Shown in pieces: positions 15,665-23,689 of a DNA stretch of 64,000 nucleotides. A program made the position numbers and the translations under genes. The notes under the pieces are model-generated. The model worked only from the letters and a program-made list of their open reading frames with translations, was not told where the DNA came from and did not search any database. The stretch is from Desulfuromonas sp. (GTDB lineage Bacteria > Desulfobacterota > Desulfuromonadia > Desulfuromonadales > Desulfuromonadaceae): positions 1-64,000 of the forward strand of contig PKUE01000007.1 of assembly GCA_002869685.1 (NCBI GenBank). The letters run 5' to 3'. Each line of letters begins with the position of its first letter. The stretch's first letter is position 1.

Positions 15665-17017
15665 TTAGAAGAAATACGTCAGATTCGCAGCAAACAGGTA
15701 GGCATCGCTTTTATACGTTCCGGTCTGGGTTTCGTTGTCAACCTTACGATCATCAAAATCAACCCACATGTAGGCAAAATCAAACACGGCCCGATCAGTG
15801 TGGTAACCAAAACCGATGGTGTAGTTATTACGGTCCGAATCAGGCAGCTCGGGCCCCAGTGTATCGTCGGGAACCGGCGTGTTATCACGCGCGTAGCCAA
15901 CACGCAAATCCAACATTTCTGTCACCGCATATTGGGCACCAAAACGATAGGCCCAGACATCGTTCCAGTCCTTGCGATTCAATGAATCTGATAACACCGT
16001 ATGTTCGTCAAACAGAATATCGAGGCTGTCGTAGGAACTCCAACCAAAGCGATCGGCATCAAACTCGACAGTCAGTCTGCTGGTCGGCGTCCAGGCAACA
16101 CCAAAACTCCAGGTATCCGGCAAGGTGATTTCCGTCTTAGCGCCAACACTGTAAATAGCATCAGTATAGCCAACGGTAGAGCCATAAACACTCTGTCCGG
16201 CACTGGTAATCTGATAATCAGCATCACCGTCAAAATCAAGTTTGATTTCACTGCGATAGGCCACACCAAAAGATAATGTCTCAAGGGGCTTCCAGAGAAA
16301 ACCAAAGTTATAGCCCCAGCCATCGCCATCAGCCTCAAGTTCCAACTCACCAAGTTGAACTGCGGCCAAACCGGGCATTGGCGTCATACCCAAGGCATAA
16401 GCATCAACACACGCCGATTTCTCCAACCAGACATCCGCATAGGTATAATCAATCCCCACGGCAACACCCAAGTTAATCGATTCGAATTGGTAGGCCACCG
16501 TTGGATTGACATTGATGGGCTTGATGGCAATCTCTTTGACTTCATCGCGGAACGGGCTGGTGGTGTCCCAGCGCTTGGCCAGCGGAAACAGGGAGCCGAT
16601 GCCGATACCAAAGGCCCAGGGGGAACCCTCTTTACGTGTCGTCATATAAAAATTGGGCGGGAAAAAGATATCGTCGCGTGCTTTGGTGTTAACCTGTTGC
16701 TCAACACCAAGACCCGCAGCCACGTCTCCCGACTTGGTCGATCCGCGAAATTCGGTCTCCGGCACATTAACAACCGTTACCCCCAGGCTGAGCTGGGTTC
16801 CGGTCTGAAAGGCAATTCCGGCAGGATTGTAAAAGATCGCTGAAGGATCATCCGCCTGGGCCACAAAAGCATTCGCCATCCCCATGGCTTTTGTTCCCTG
16901 TTCACGGATATGAAACCCCGCAGCACTCACCCACCCCGGCAACACCAGCGCCAGGACAACAGCAGTAATCAATGATTTCAATGCTCGACTCCCTTGTCTT
17001 TGTTTAATGACACTCAT
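15665..17017 (-). CDS. FadL/OmpP1-family outer-membrane transporter
   Basis: The 450-residue outer-membrane barrel has a signal peptide ending near VSAA. The hallmark FadL hatch follows: GFHIREQGTKAMGMANAFVA and then ADDPSAIFYNPAGIA (about residues 33-70). Repeated amphipathic strands lead to a C-terminal aromatic residue (NLTYFF) as needed for barrel assembly. FadL proteins take up long-chain fatty acids or other hydrophobic compounds such as aromatics. The actual substrate here is unknown. It is a single-gene unit closed by a strong terminator. Its closeness to the polyene cluster could be chance. Confidence 0.9.
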   Translation of the reverse strand: MSVIKQRQGSRALKSLITAVVLALVLPGWVSAAGFHIREQGTKAMGMANAFVAQADDPSAIFYNPAGIAFQTGTQLSLGVTVVNVPETEFRGSTKSGDVAAGLGVEQQVNTKARDDIFFPPNFYMTTRKEGSPWAFGIGIGSLFPLAKRWDTTSPFRDEVKEIAIKPINVNPTVAYQFESINLGVAVGIDYTYADVWLEKSACVDAYALGMTPMPGLAAVQLGELELEADGDGWGYNFGFLWKPLETLSFGVAYRSEIKLDFDGDADYQITSAGQSVYGSTVGYTDAIYSVGAKTEITLPDTWSFGVAWTPTSRLTVEFDADRFGWSSYDSLDILFDEHTVLSDSLNRKDWNDVWAYRFGAQYAVTEMLDLRVGYARDNTPVPDDTLGPELPDSDRNNYTIGFGYHTDRAVFDFAYMWVDFDDRKVDNETQTGTYKSDAYLFAANLTYFF

Positions 17018-17088
17018 TCAGTTTCATTACAAAATAGTCGGCATTATGTTCAAAAATGTATACTCATTCAAGAAAAAACGACTTATGT

Positions 17089-17169
17089 TCAGGATTTACG
17101 TTGACTCCAATATACAGCTCCATAAATAATGCCACAAACCAACACGATAAAAAATAAATTACCCAACAT
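17089..17169 (-). CDS. Possible 26-residue single-span membrane peptide
   Basis: This is below the ORF-track size limit. An ATG at 17169 behind a strong ribosome site (GAGGAGAAAACC) opens a 26-codon frame. It translates to a hydrophobic helix, LFFIVLVCGIIYGAVYW, followed by a short basic tail SQRKS and TGA. That is the classic layout of a small inner-membrane protein with the tail in the cytoplasm. It starts 25 bp after the unknown gene at 17195-18028, so it would be third in an acuC operon. I do not recognise it. The ribosome site and composition are the only evidence. Confidence 0.45.
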   Translation of the reverse strand: MLGNLFFIVLVCGIIYGAVYWSQRKS

Positions 17170-17194
17170 GGTTTTCTCCTCGTATATTCACCAT

Positions 17195-18028
17195 TCAATA
17201 TTGCCATTGGACAAAAGTATTGACATGGGCATGTTGTCCAACACTCTTATAAATTTTAATTTCATCCCAAGGTTGTTCTAAAATTCCGTCATGTATAGCC
17301 CAACTGCGTCCACGAACCGTTTTTTCCATCCCCGGCTGGCGAAACGGTGTGGAGCCGTCAAGACGGCGATGAAGAATCCCGCCAGGTTGAAATTCGCGGT
17401 CAATCCATAACATCAGCTGCTTGCCGGTAATATAGTCGAAGCCGTAGTACTCATATCGGATGGCATTACTGTAGGACAATGGTTCAGCAACAATAATATC
17501 GATTCCCAGTGAGGCGACAAACTGTTCGAACCGATCAAAAAAAGGCTTGAACGTTTTCAGCCCGGCCCGCACCTGATTAGGGGACAAACCAGCGGCCATG
17601 GCCTTGACCTCTTCATTGATGTTGCGCCGCATGGTCCCGAATGAGTTATCACGTCCCTGGATATCACAATCGACATTAAATCGGGGCGCATCAGGATCAT
17701 TGATCAGGCAAAAGGAGAATTCCATTTGTCGATAAGGGGTATCCGCCACTTCAACAAAAAAAAGGTTATCGCGATCTTCAGGAGAACGACGCACCGCAAT
17801 TCGCAACAAACCCAACCCCTCCGGACAGATAAAATTGATCCGCGATCGCCCGTCAGGACTGCAAAATGTGTCACGATCAAATCCGTAACGCTCGAAAACC
17901 AGCTCGGGGACCAGAGTGGAATAGATCCGCTCTTTCTCTGCAACCGGCAGGGCATTAATTTCCTTAAGAGAAAACAGCGGCAGGCCATTGGAGTCGATTA
18001 AATGGTGGGTGGCGGGAGTAAAGGGCAT
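17195..18028 (-). CDS. Conserved-looking protein of unknown function, linked to acuC
   Basis: The 277-residue soluble protein has no signal peptide or membrane helix and I do not recognise it. Visible features are an N-terminal PLFSLKEINALP segment, a mixed alpha/beta middle with FICPEGLGLLRIAVRR, two well-packed Tyr-rich stretches (YSNAIRYEYYGFDYITG) and a charged C-terminal half. The stop codon of the deacetylase gene overlaps its start (TAATG), so the two are translationally coupled and probably act together. A substrate-handling or regulatory role with AcuC is possible, but nothing in the sequence proves it. Confidence 0.75.
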   Translation of the reverse strand: MPFTPATHHLIDSNGLPLFSLKEINALPVAEKERIYSTLVPELVFERYGFDRDTFCSPDGRSRINFICPEGLGLLRIAVRRSPEDRDNLFFVEVADTPYRQMEFSFCLINDPDAPRFNVDCDIQGRDNSFGTMRRNINEEVKAMAAGLSPNQVRAGLKTFKPFFDRFEQFVASLGIDIIVAEPLSYSNAIRYEYYGFDYITGKQLMLWIDREFQPGGILHRRLDGSTPFRQPGMEKTVRGRSWAIHDGILEQPWDEIKIYKSVGQHAHVNTFVQWQY

Positions 18029-19176
18029 TACCGACCTCCCGCCCGCAGATGAAATAACGGAAAAATCTGCCGTTCCAGATAGGAACAGGTCTTATCAAGA
18101 TGCTGCTGAGCGCGGGAGAAATCATCGGGCGACGCCAGATGTGGTGCATCCCGCAACCAGGTAATCTTTTCCCCCAACGTCTCGATAACAGGCAGAAAGC
18201 TTGGCGGCAACTTATCTGGAGCTTCCTGACCGGTCATTACCGCCCACAGCAAGGTCCAGGCACGCGCGACATTGAGACGATCATAACCACCGCCGCCAAC
18301 GGCAACCCAGGGAATACCGGTGGCCAGAAATTGACGGGCCGCGTACTCCATAAAGGATGTGGTTCCCTCAAGACGGGTTAACGGATCAGTCCGCATAAAA
18401 TCAGCACCCAATTGCGTCAGGAGCACATCGGGACGAAACGCCTCAATCAGCGGCAGTACAATCCGTTGAAGCGCCTGTTCAAAAATAAGATCATCCGAAT
18501 GGGGAACCAGAGGGAGATTGATAGAATAGCCATAGCCGGCACCCTCACCCACCTCATCGACAAAACCGGAGTACGGGTAGAAATCTTTGCCATTCTCATG
18601 GATCGAAATGGTCATGACCTGATCGGTGGTATAAAAGGCTTCCTGGACACCGTCACCATGATGCGCATCAAGATCGACATACACCACCCGTTTACCCTGA
18701 TCGAGCAGATGATTAATCGCAACCACGGAATCGTTAAGGTAACTGAAGCCGGAAGCACGGGCAGCATGGGCATGATGCCATCCCCCCGCCATATTGAATG
18801 CCGCCCGCATTCCCTGATCACACACCTGACGTGCCGCTTCCAACGTGCCACCACACATAAGCCGTGCCCAGTCGTACAAGCCGCGAAATACCGGATTTTC
18901 GACATCACCAAGCCCATAAAAGAAGTTGGCATGGACCTCATCATCGGCACTGAATGCGGCCAGTGTTTTCAGGTAATCCGGGCGGTGAAAGCTGAGTAGA
19001 TTTTTTTCATCGGCATCGGGACATTCAACTTGAAGAACCTGGGGCGAAGCCACTAGCCCGCAGTGCTCCATCAACTCGTAGGTCAAGCGGTAACGATCCA
19101 CTTTGAACGGATGGTGTTCGCCATACGAATAATGGGCGAAGCGACTCGAATATATCAGGGCAAACTGAGGAGACAT
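18028..19176 (-). CDS. acuC: AcuC-like class I histone deacetylase family protein
   Basis: This 382-residue zinc hydrolase of the arginase/deacetylase fold shows the full active-site series: GGWHHAHAARASGFSYLND (tandem His), YVDLDAHHGDGVQ (zinc-binding Asp and His) and the later LTQLGADFMRTDPLTRL and GGGGYD motifs. In Bacillus AcuC removes acetyl groups from acetyl-CoA synthetase and so affects acetate use. That fits an acetate-oxidising organism, although the target here is not known. It is the first gene of the acuC-unknown-small ORF unit and is divergent from yhbY. Confidence 0.9.
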   Translation of the reverse strand: MSPQFALIYSSRFAHYSYGEHHPFKVDRYRLTYELMEHCGLVASPQVLQVECPDADEKNLLSFHRPDYLKTLAAFSADDEVHANFFYGLGDVENPVFRGLYDWARLMCGGTLEAARQVCDQGMRAAFNMAGGWHHAHAARASGFSYLNDSVVAINHLLDQGKRVVYVDLDAHHGDGVQEAFYTTDQVMTISIHENGKDFYPYSGFVDEVGEGAGYGYSINLPLVPHSDDLIFEQALQRIVLPLIEAFRPDVLLTQLGADFMRTDPLTRLEGTTSFMEYAARQFLATGIPWVAVGGGGYDRLNVARAWTLLWAVMTGQEAPDKLPPSFLPVIETLGEKITWLRDAPHLASPDDFSRAQQHLDKTCSYLERQIFPLFHLRAGGR

Positions 19177-19215
19177 AACCGCCTGTTCGAAAATGGACCA
19201 GTTACGAGAATAACC

Positions 19216-19248
19216 GTATCAGCCGCTGTTGAGAAAGATGTCAACAGC
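19216..19248 (-). promoter_or_regulatory. Promoter with overlapping inverted repeat upstream of acuC
   Basis: Reading the minus strand, TTGACA (19244-19239) is separated by 17 bp from TGATAC (19221-19216). A perfect 8-bp inverted repeat, GCTGTTGA-N8-TCAACAGC (19225-19248), covers the -35 box. This is how a repressor operator would be placed. The -10 match is moderate and no regulator is identified. Confidence 0.45.
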
Positions 19249-19297
19249 TGGTTCATTTGTACCGTGCACATGTTAGATCGTCAATAAAATTGGGGAA

Positions 19298-19326
19298 TTG
19301 CTATTTACCAGCGCAACAGGTATAAA
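19298..19326 (+). promoter_or_regulatory. Sigma-70-type promoter for yhbY-rsmD-coaD
   Basis: TTGCTA and TATAAA are 17 bp apart, with the predicted transcription start about 58 bp before the GTG of yhbY. It is the best promoter match in the divergent acuC/yhbY gap. Confidence 0.5.
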
Positions 19327-19390
19327 GAGGCACGCAGTCGTGTAACAAACCACACGCTAACACAGACCAGATTACATTAAGGAACCCATT

Positions 19391-19693
19391 GTGACCCCTT
19401 CGCTTACCGGTAAACAGAACCGATTTCTACGTGGCCTTGGCCATCACCTCAACCCAGTGGTTCTGGTTGGCAAAGATGCCATCAGTCAAGGCCTGATCGA
19501 CAGTGTTGAAGAAGCGCTGAATCAGCACGAATTGATCAAGATAAAACTACAGGAGGGGTGTCTGCTGGATCGCAAAGAGGTTGCCTCCCAACTTTCAGAA
19601 CAAACCAACAGTGCCGTTGTCCAGATTTTAGGGCGCACGATTCTGCTCTATCGCGACTCGGACGAGCACAAGATCGACCTGCCGAAGAAATAA
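19391..19693 (+). CDS. yhbY: YhbY-family CRM-domain RNA-binding protein
   Basis: This 100-residue protein consists of a single CRM domain. It has LTGKQNRFLRGLGHHLNPVV at the N-terminus, VGKDAISQGLIDSVEEALNQHELIKIK in the middle and the VVQILGRTILLYR strand near the end. YhbY associates with the pre-50S ribosomal subunit. It has a GTG start (19391) behind AAGGAACC. It opens a three-gene operon with rsmD and coaD, 11 bp from the next start. Confidence 0.93.
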   Translation: MTPSLTGKQNRFLRGLGHHLNPVVLVGKDAISQGLIDSVEEALNQHELIKIKLQEGCLLDRKEVASQLSEQTNSAVVQILGRTILLYRDSDEHKIDLPKK

Positions 19694-19704
19694 CGGAGAA
19701 CGGC

Positions 19705-20274
19705 GTGAGAATTATCAGCGGCAAAGCTCGCGGCAAACAGCTTGCTACCGTTCAGGGGCAGGAAATCCGCCCCACCAGTGACCGGGTAAGAGAAGCTCTG
19801 TTCAGCAGTCTGACCTGCCGCTTGGGTTCGTTTGAACAGTTGGTAATTCTTGACCTGTTTGCCGGCACCGGAGCTCTTGCGCTTGAGGCACTCAGCCGGG
19901 GTGCTGGCGCAGCCGTTCTCGTTGATTCCGGGCGTCAATCCCAGCGCCTGATCGAGAAAAACAGCCAGATCTGCGGCTTGAGCAGTCAATGCCGATTACT
20001 GGCGGCCCCCGTAGACAAAGCCCTTCCCCGCCTATCGCGGCCCTTTGATGTTATTTTCCTTGACCCCCCTTATCGACAGGGGTTGGTCGACCACACCATC
20101 CTTCAAATCAGCGAACTCAATCTGCTTGCTGCGGGAGGAGTAATCTGTGCCGAGGAAGACAAGGGCACTCTGGTTTCTGATCTTCTGGGTCGCTACCACC
20201 GGGTGGACCTGAAACAGTATGGTTCCACAGCTTTGCATATTTTCACCCATGCTCCGACCGAGGAGGCGTCATGA
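19705..20274 (+). CDS. rsmD: 16S rRNA (guanine966-N2)-methyltransferase RsmD
   Basis: The track frame begins inside yhbY. The real start is GTG 19705 behind GGAGAACGGC, giving the usual RsmD opening RIISGKARGKQL and 189 residues. The SAM-binding LDLFAGTGALALEALSRGA (about 50-68) and the catalytic FLDPPYRQGL motif near 118 are intact. It methylates G966 of 16S rRNA. It overlaps coaD by 4 bp (ATGA), a pairing that is common across bacteria. Confidence 0.93.
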   Translation: MRIISGKARGKQLATVQGQEIRPTSDRVREALFSSLTCRLGSFEQLVILDLFAGTGALALEALSRGAGAAVLVDSGRQSQRLIEKNSQICGLSSQCRLLAAPVDKALPRLSRPFDVIFLDPPYRQGLVDHTILQISELNLLAAGGVICAEEDKGTLVSDLLGRYHRVDLKQYGSTALHIFTHAPTEEAS

Positions 20275-20768
20275 CACAACGTACCGCTGTCTACCCTGGC
20301 TCATTCGATCCCATCACCAATGGGCATCTCGATATCATTCAACGCGGTCTCAACGCTTTTGACACAATCATTGTTGCCGTCGCAAAAAATTCATCTAAAA
20401 AGGGGCTGTTCAGTATTGAAGAACGGGTCGAAATGATTCGCTCGGTAGTTGGCGACAATCCCCGCATTCAGGTGGATGTGATCGAAGGGCTCTTGATCGA
20501 CTACGTCATGGGCAAAGGGGCACGGGTCATTCTGCGGGGATTGCGAGCGGTTTCCGACTTCGAGTACGAGTTTCAGCTGGCGCAGATGAACCACACCGTG
20601 CAAAAAGAAGTTGAAACCATGTTCATGATGACATCGGTACGCTATGGCTATTTAAGTTCGTCCATTGTCAAGGAAATGGCCTCCCTCAACGGTCCGATCA
20701 GTGAATTTGTTCCCGAAATTGTTCAAAAAAGGCTGGCCGATAAATTCTCTGGTGAGAAAAACGCCTGA
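20271..20768 (+). CDS. coaD: Phosphopantetheine adenylyltransferase
   Basis: This 165-residue nucleotidyltransferase carries the (T/H)xGH signature in YPGSFDPITNGHLDIIQRG at about 8-26, the RGLRAVSDFEYEFQLAQMN region and the SS-containing SVRYGYLSSSIVKE motif. It performs the fourth step of coenzyme A synthesis. CoA supplies the phosphopantetheine arm that activates both carrier proteins in this window. It ends convergent with queE, 19 bp apart. Confidence 0.96.
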   Translation: MTQRTAVYPGSFDPITNGHLDIIQRGLNAFDTIIVAVAKNSSKKGLFSIEERVEMIRSVVGDNPRIQVDVIEGLLIDYVMGKGARVILRGLRAVSDFEYEFQLAQMNHTVQKEVETMFMMTSVRYGYLSSSIVKEMASLNGPISEFVPEIVQKRLADKFSGEKNA

Positions 20769-20787
20769 AACACGTCCAAGGCTCCAC

Positions 20788-21549
20788 TCAAAGAACAGCC
20801 AGATAGCAATGTGTCTGGGGCACTACTCGCACGGACAGTCCATAACCCGCCAACAGGGCCTGCCAGCGCAGTAATAGATTTCCGGGCACAGAACATTTCC
20901 CGCCGACCGTTTTAGGCTGCAAAAAAATCTCTGCCTGCGGTGCACAGCGTACCACCAATTCAGCGGCCCGGCTCAATTCATCCTGCGGGGTATTCTCCCC
21001 CACGACCAGCTTGATACTACAGGAACTTTCGGCCGCAGCGGTCATAAATTCGCCATGCGTTTGCCACGGCGTCTCTTCTCCGGTCTGGGAAGCCAACTTA
21101 ACATCCATCACCACCCAGTTGATCCATTGCACGACACGACGTAACGCCTCGGGCAGAGTACCATTGGTTTCCAGTTGCACCGGTAGCAACTGGCTGATCT
21201 GCGGCAGCCACGTTGCCAGCATTTCAGCATGAAGTAGAGGTTCCCCACCGGTGAGTGACAAAGAGTGGTGCAGATGAGGCCAGTTTTGCTGCCACTGACG
21301 CAAGTGACCGAGCAACGCCTCCAGCGATACCGGATTATCCCAGACAACAAACTCTTCACAGCCGGGTTCAGACTCGACCTGACAGTGCTTGGCCATATGA
21401 AAATCGGTATCACAATAGGCACAGTTGAGATTGCATCCGGCCAGCCGCAGAAAAATCTGACGACACCCCACCAGAGGCCCTTCCCCCTGAATAGAGGAAA
21501 ACAACTCTACAACAGGCAGATCAGTCGCGGCTGTAGCTGGCACAGGCAT
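20788..21549 (-). CDS. queE: 7-carboxy-7-deazaguanine synthase (radical SAM)
   Basis: The radical SAM enzyme of queuosine synthesis is shown by LFSSIQGEGPLVGCRQIFLR followed by the cluster motif CNLNCAYC, and by LTGGEPLLHAEML, a typical SAM-contact loop. The track begins about 44 residues too early, inside queD. Met at 21549 (MPVPATAATD) gives a normal 253-residue protein but still overlaps queD by 29 bp. QueE converts carboxytetrahydropterin, made by the adjacent QueD, to carboxydeazaguanine. Confidence 0.93.
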   Translation of the reverse strand: MPVPATAATDLPVVELFSSIQGEGPLVGCRQIFLRLAGCNLNCAYCDTDFHMAKHCQVESEPGCEEFVVWDNPVSLEALLGHLRQWQQNWPHLHHSLSLTGGEPLLHAEMLATWLPQISQLLPVQLETNGTLPEALRRVVQWINWVVMDVKLASQTGEETPWQTHGEFMTAAAESSCSIKLVVGENTPQDELSRAAELVVRCAPQAEIFLQPKTVGGKCSVPGNLLLRWQALLAGYGLSVRVVPQTHCYLAVL

Positions 21550-21892
21550 TATCCGATTCCCAGACGTTGACGGATTCAACGGCAACATTATCGCTATTGA
21601 GCATCTTCTCAAGGGACTCAAACAGATAGCGGGCAATATTTTCTGAGGAAGGGCTGGCTTCCTTAAACGGTGCCAGATCATTCAAATATTTATGGTCCAA
21701 TGTTCCCAGCAACTCTTTGGTCCGTGCCTTGAGAACCTTGAAGTCGATCCCCAGGCCCGACTTATCCAATTCGATTGCTTGAACGGTGACATCAACTTTC
21801 CAGTTGTGGCCATGAAGATTCTCACAGTCACCATCGTAGTTGATCAGATTGTGGGCGGCCGCAAAATGCGTGTATATTTTAAGACGATACAT
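21521..21892 (-). CDS. queD: 6-carboxy-5,6,7,8-tetrahydropterin synthase
   Basis: This 123-residue member of the pterin synthase family has zinc ligands in FAAAHNL and in ENLHGHNWKV, a SENIARYLFESLE helix and a C-terminal VNVWESDNACASY with the expected Glu. It makes the substrate for QueE from dihydroneopterin triphosphate. The ATG follows GGAG. It lies between yacG and queE on the same strand; queC and queF are not in the window. Confidence 0.95.
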   Translation of the reverse strand: MYRLKIYTHFAAAHNLINYDGDCENLHGHNWKVDVTVQAIELDKSGLGIDFKVLKARTKELLGTLDHKYLNDLAPFKEASPSSENIARYLFESLEKMLNSDNVAVESVNVWESDNACASYSRD

Positions 21893-21927
21893 GAAGTTCT
21901 CCGGTTATCTATTTGAATTATCGAAAG

Positions 21928-22104
21928 TTAAGCACCATAGTCGATGTCATCATCTGCTGCAGGGGCAGGATTTCCGGCGATGCGGTAATCCTCTTCAATC
22001 CAGCAGCCCAAATCAATCAACCGGCACCGTTCCGAACAGAACGGTCGCCAGGGGTTATCTTCCCAACGCGCTTTTTTCTTACAATGGGGACAAGGGACAT
22101 CCAC
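21928..22104 (-). CDS. yacG: YacG-family zinc protein (DNA gyrase inhibitor type)
   Basis: This gene is not in the ORF track. A GTG at 22104 behind AAGGAG starts a 58-codon frame on the minus strand. The protein has the YacG four-cysteine zinc site: [13 protein letters not shown], then [19 protein letters not shown], then an acidic tail ending DDDIDYGA. In E. coli YacG binds gyrase and limits its activity. The plus-strand frames listed for this stretch are shadows. It lies 35 bp before queD and is probably co-transcribed with queD and queE. Confidence 0.92.
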   Translation of the reverse strand: MDVPCPHCKKKARWEDNPWRPFCSERCRLIDLGCWIEEDYRIAGNPAPAADDDIDYGA

Positions 22105-22185
22105 AACAAACTCCTTTTATACAATCCGTTGATTTGGAGTTGAATACTATACAATCTCTGGCAAAATGTAACCTTTTTTCAAATT

Positions 22186-22203
22186 GGCGTCCATTTAGAC
22201 GCC
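22186..22203. repeat. Short inverted repeat between yacG and the unknown plus-strand gene
   Basis: GGCGTC and GACGCC form a perfect 6-bp inverted repeat around a 6-base loop in the divergent spacer. It could be an operator or a leader hairpin. A -10-like TACAAT lies about 20 bp further on for the plus-strand gene. Confidence 0.3.
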
Positions 22204-22266
22204 GCGCCAGCTGGGGTTCATGCTACAATCCAAAAAATTTTTCACCAAGGAGAGTTGTCTTTCGTT

Positions 22267-22755
22267 ATGGATATAAGCACTTTTACCATCCACGATCTCG
22301 ACAGCGAAATCGCTGTTGACCACCGTTGTTCAACGCTATTAAAACAGTTCCATCGAAGCCTTCTTCAGGAACAGATCGACCCACTTGAAGCCGGTCAGCT
22401 GGCGCTTGGCGCAGACTATTTTGTCCGCGAATTCGTGGTTGGAGAATGCCAAGAAAACCTGTTTGAGATCAATCCTGTACGCGTTCGACAATTTGCCGGG
22501 CACTGGTATATTATTAAAACCCTCGAACCAAACCTTAAAGAACTGACAGGAATTTTGCAGGGCGTTGCCGTCTTTTATGCCTACCTTTTCCAACAAGGCT
22601 GGTTGGACGAAAAAAAACATCAAAAAATCAAGACCTACACCACTGATATCGACTTTTACCGTCAGCGGATAGATACATTTTGGGACATCAGCGGTGATGA
22701 CGGCTACAGCAATTGGTGTCAAAAATGCCCACTGCCCCAGATTCAGGACGTTTGA
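22267..22755 (+). CDS. Protein of unknown function upstream of a cation transporter
   Basis: The 162-residue soluble protein is mostly helical, with no signal peptide, and I do not recognise it. ATG 22267 is preferred over the TTG in the track because it has AAGGAGAG about 12 bp upstream. A GHWYIIKTLEPNLKELTGIL segment and two cysteines near the C-terminus (WCQKCPLP) are the main visible marks; the CxxC pair could bind metal. The stop overlaps the transporter start (TGATG), suggesting coupled translation and perhaps a metal-related role, which is inference. Confidence 0.7.
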   Translation: MDISTFTIHDLDSEIAVDHRCSTLLKQFHRSLLQEQIDPLEAGQLALGADYFVREFVVGECQENLFEINPVRVRQFAGHWYIIKTLEPNLKELTGILQGVAVFYAYLFQQGWLDEKKHQKIKTYTTDIDFYRQRIDTFWDISGDDGYSNWCQKCPLPQIQDV

Positions 22756-23684
22756 TGCAAGTAATGGAAAAAAAACGTCTTAAAGCAGCACGGCTCGCTA
22801 TTCTCACCGCCACATCTCTGGCGGTGATCAAACTGACTACCGGCGTGCTTTCCGGTTCGATGGCCCTGATTTCCTCGGCAGCGGATTCTCTTCTTGACAT
22901 CCTGATGTCGTTCGGCAACCTGGTGGCGCTGAAACACGCCCATAAACCGGCCGACGACAACCATCCTTATGGCCACGGTAAGTACGAAACAGCTGCAACC
23001 TTTTTACAGAGCATTCTGGTTGCAGCATCAGGTGGCTATATCCTCTTCGAGTCCGTGAAAAGAATTCAGCACGGCAAACAACTGTCACATGTTGATTATG
23101 GTATTGCCGTTCTGGCCTTCAGCGTCTTTGTCTCGTGGCTGTTGAGTCGGCATTTGAACAAGGTGGGCAAGGCAACAGATTCATCGGCACTCCGCGCAGA
23201 TGCTTTGCATTATGCCACGGACGTGTACAGCAACCTGGTGCTGTTGATCGGATTAGTCGCCGTGGCCACATTCGGTTGGGATTGGCTTGACCCGGCCCTC
23301 TCTTTCTGCGTCGGATTGTACATCCTTAAGGCGGCTTACACCTTGTTGCGCTCATGTCTGGATGAGTTTCTGGATGCAGGACTGCCGCCGGAACAATTGG
23401 AAAAGATCACCCGATGCATTGAACAGCACCGCAGCGACGTGACCGGATACCACCACCTGCGCTCACGAAGAAGCGGAACCGTGCGCCTGATTGATTTCCA
23501 TCTGACCTTCTGCCGATTCAAAACCATCCACGAAGCACACAGCATCGCCGATGGCATTGAAAAGGAGATTCACCAACAGATCCCCAACGCAGACATTACG
23601 ATCCACCTTGAGCCGACCGAATGTGAGGTCTGTCGCAACTGCAGCAACTGCGAATCCCCCTGTCAGGCAAAAAAAGGAGAATAG
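22755..23684 (+). CDS. Cation diffusion facilitator family metal transporter
   Basis: This is a CDF transporter of about 309 residues with six membrane spans. The metal site in span 2 reads SSAADSLLDILMS and the partner in span 5 reads HYATDVYSN, matching the two H/D-x3-D motifs. HPYGHGKYE marks the loop between them. A cytoplasmic domain follows. The last 20 residues are rich in cysteine (ECEVCRNCSNCESPC), which is not typical and may form an extra metal-binding tail. Zinc, iron or manganese efflux is likely. Start ATG 22755 overlaps the previous stop; Met at 22764 is an alternative. Confidence 0.9.
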   Translation: MQVMEKKRLKAARLAILTATSLAVIKLTTGVLSGSMALISSAADSLLDILMSFGNLVALKHAHKPADDNHPYGHGKYETAATFLQSILVAASGGYILFESVKRIQHGKQLSHVDYGIAVLAFSVFVSWLLSRHLNKVGKATDSSALRADALHYATDVYSNLVLLIGLVAVATFGWDWLDPALSFCVGLYILKAAYTLLRSCLDEFLDAGLPPEQLEKITRCIEQHRSDVTGYHHLRSRRSGTVRLIDFHLTFCRFKTIHEAHSIADGIEKEIHQQIPNADITIHLEPTECEVCRNCSNCESPCQAKKGE

Positions 23685-23689
23685 CGGGA

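Noticed and set aside
18412-18999. 195-aa plus-strand ORF opposite acuC
   Set aside because: Shadow frame; the deacetylase motifs are on the other strand.
21913-22143. 76-aa plus-strand ORF over the yacG region
   Set aside because: The minus-strand YacG frame with its zinc motif explains this segment.
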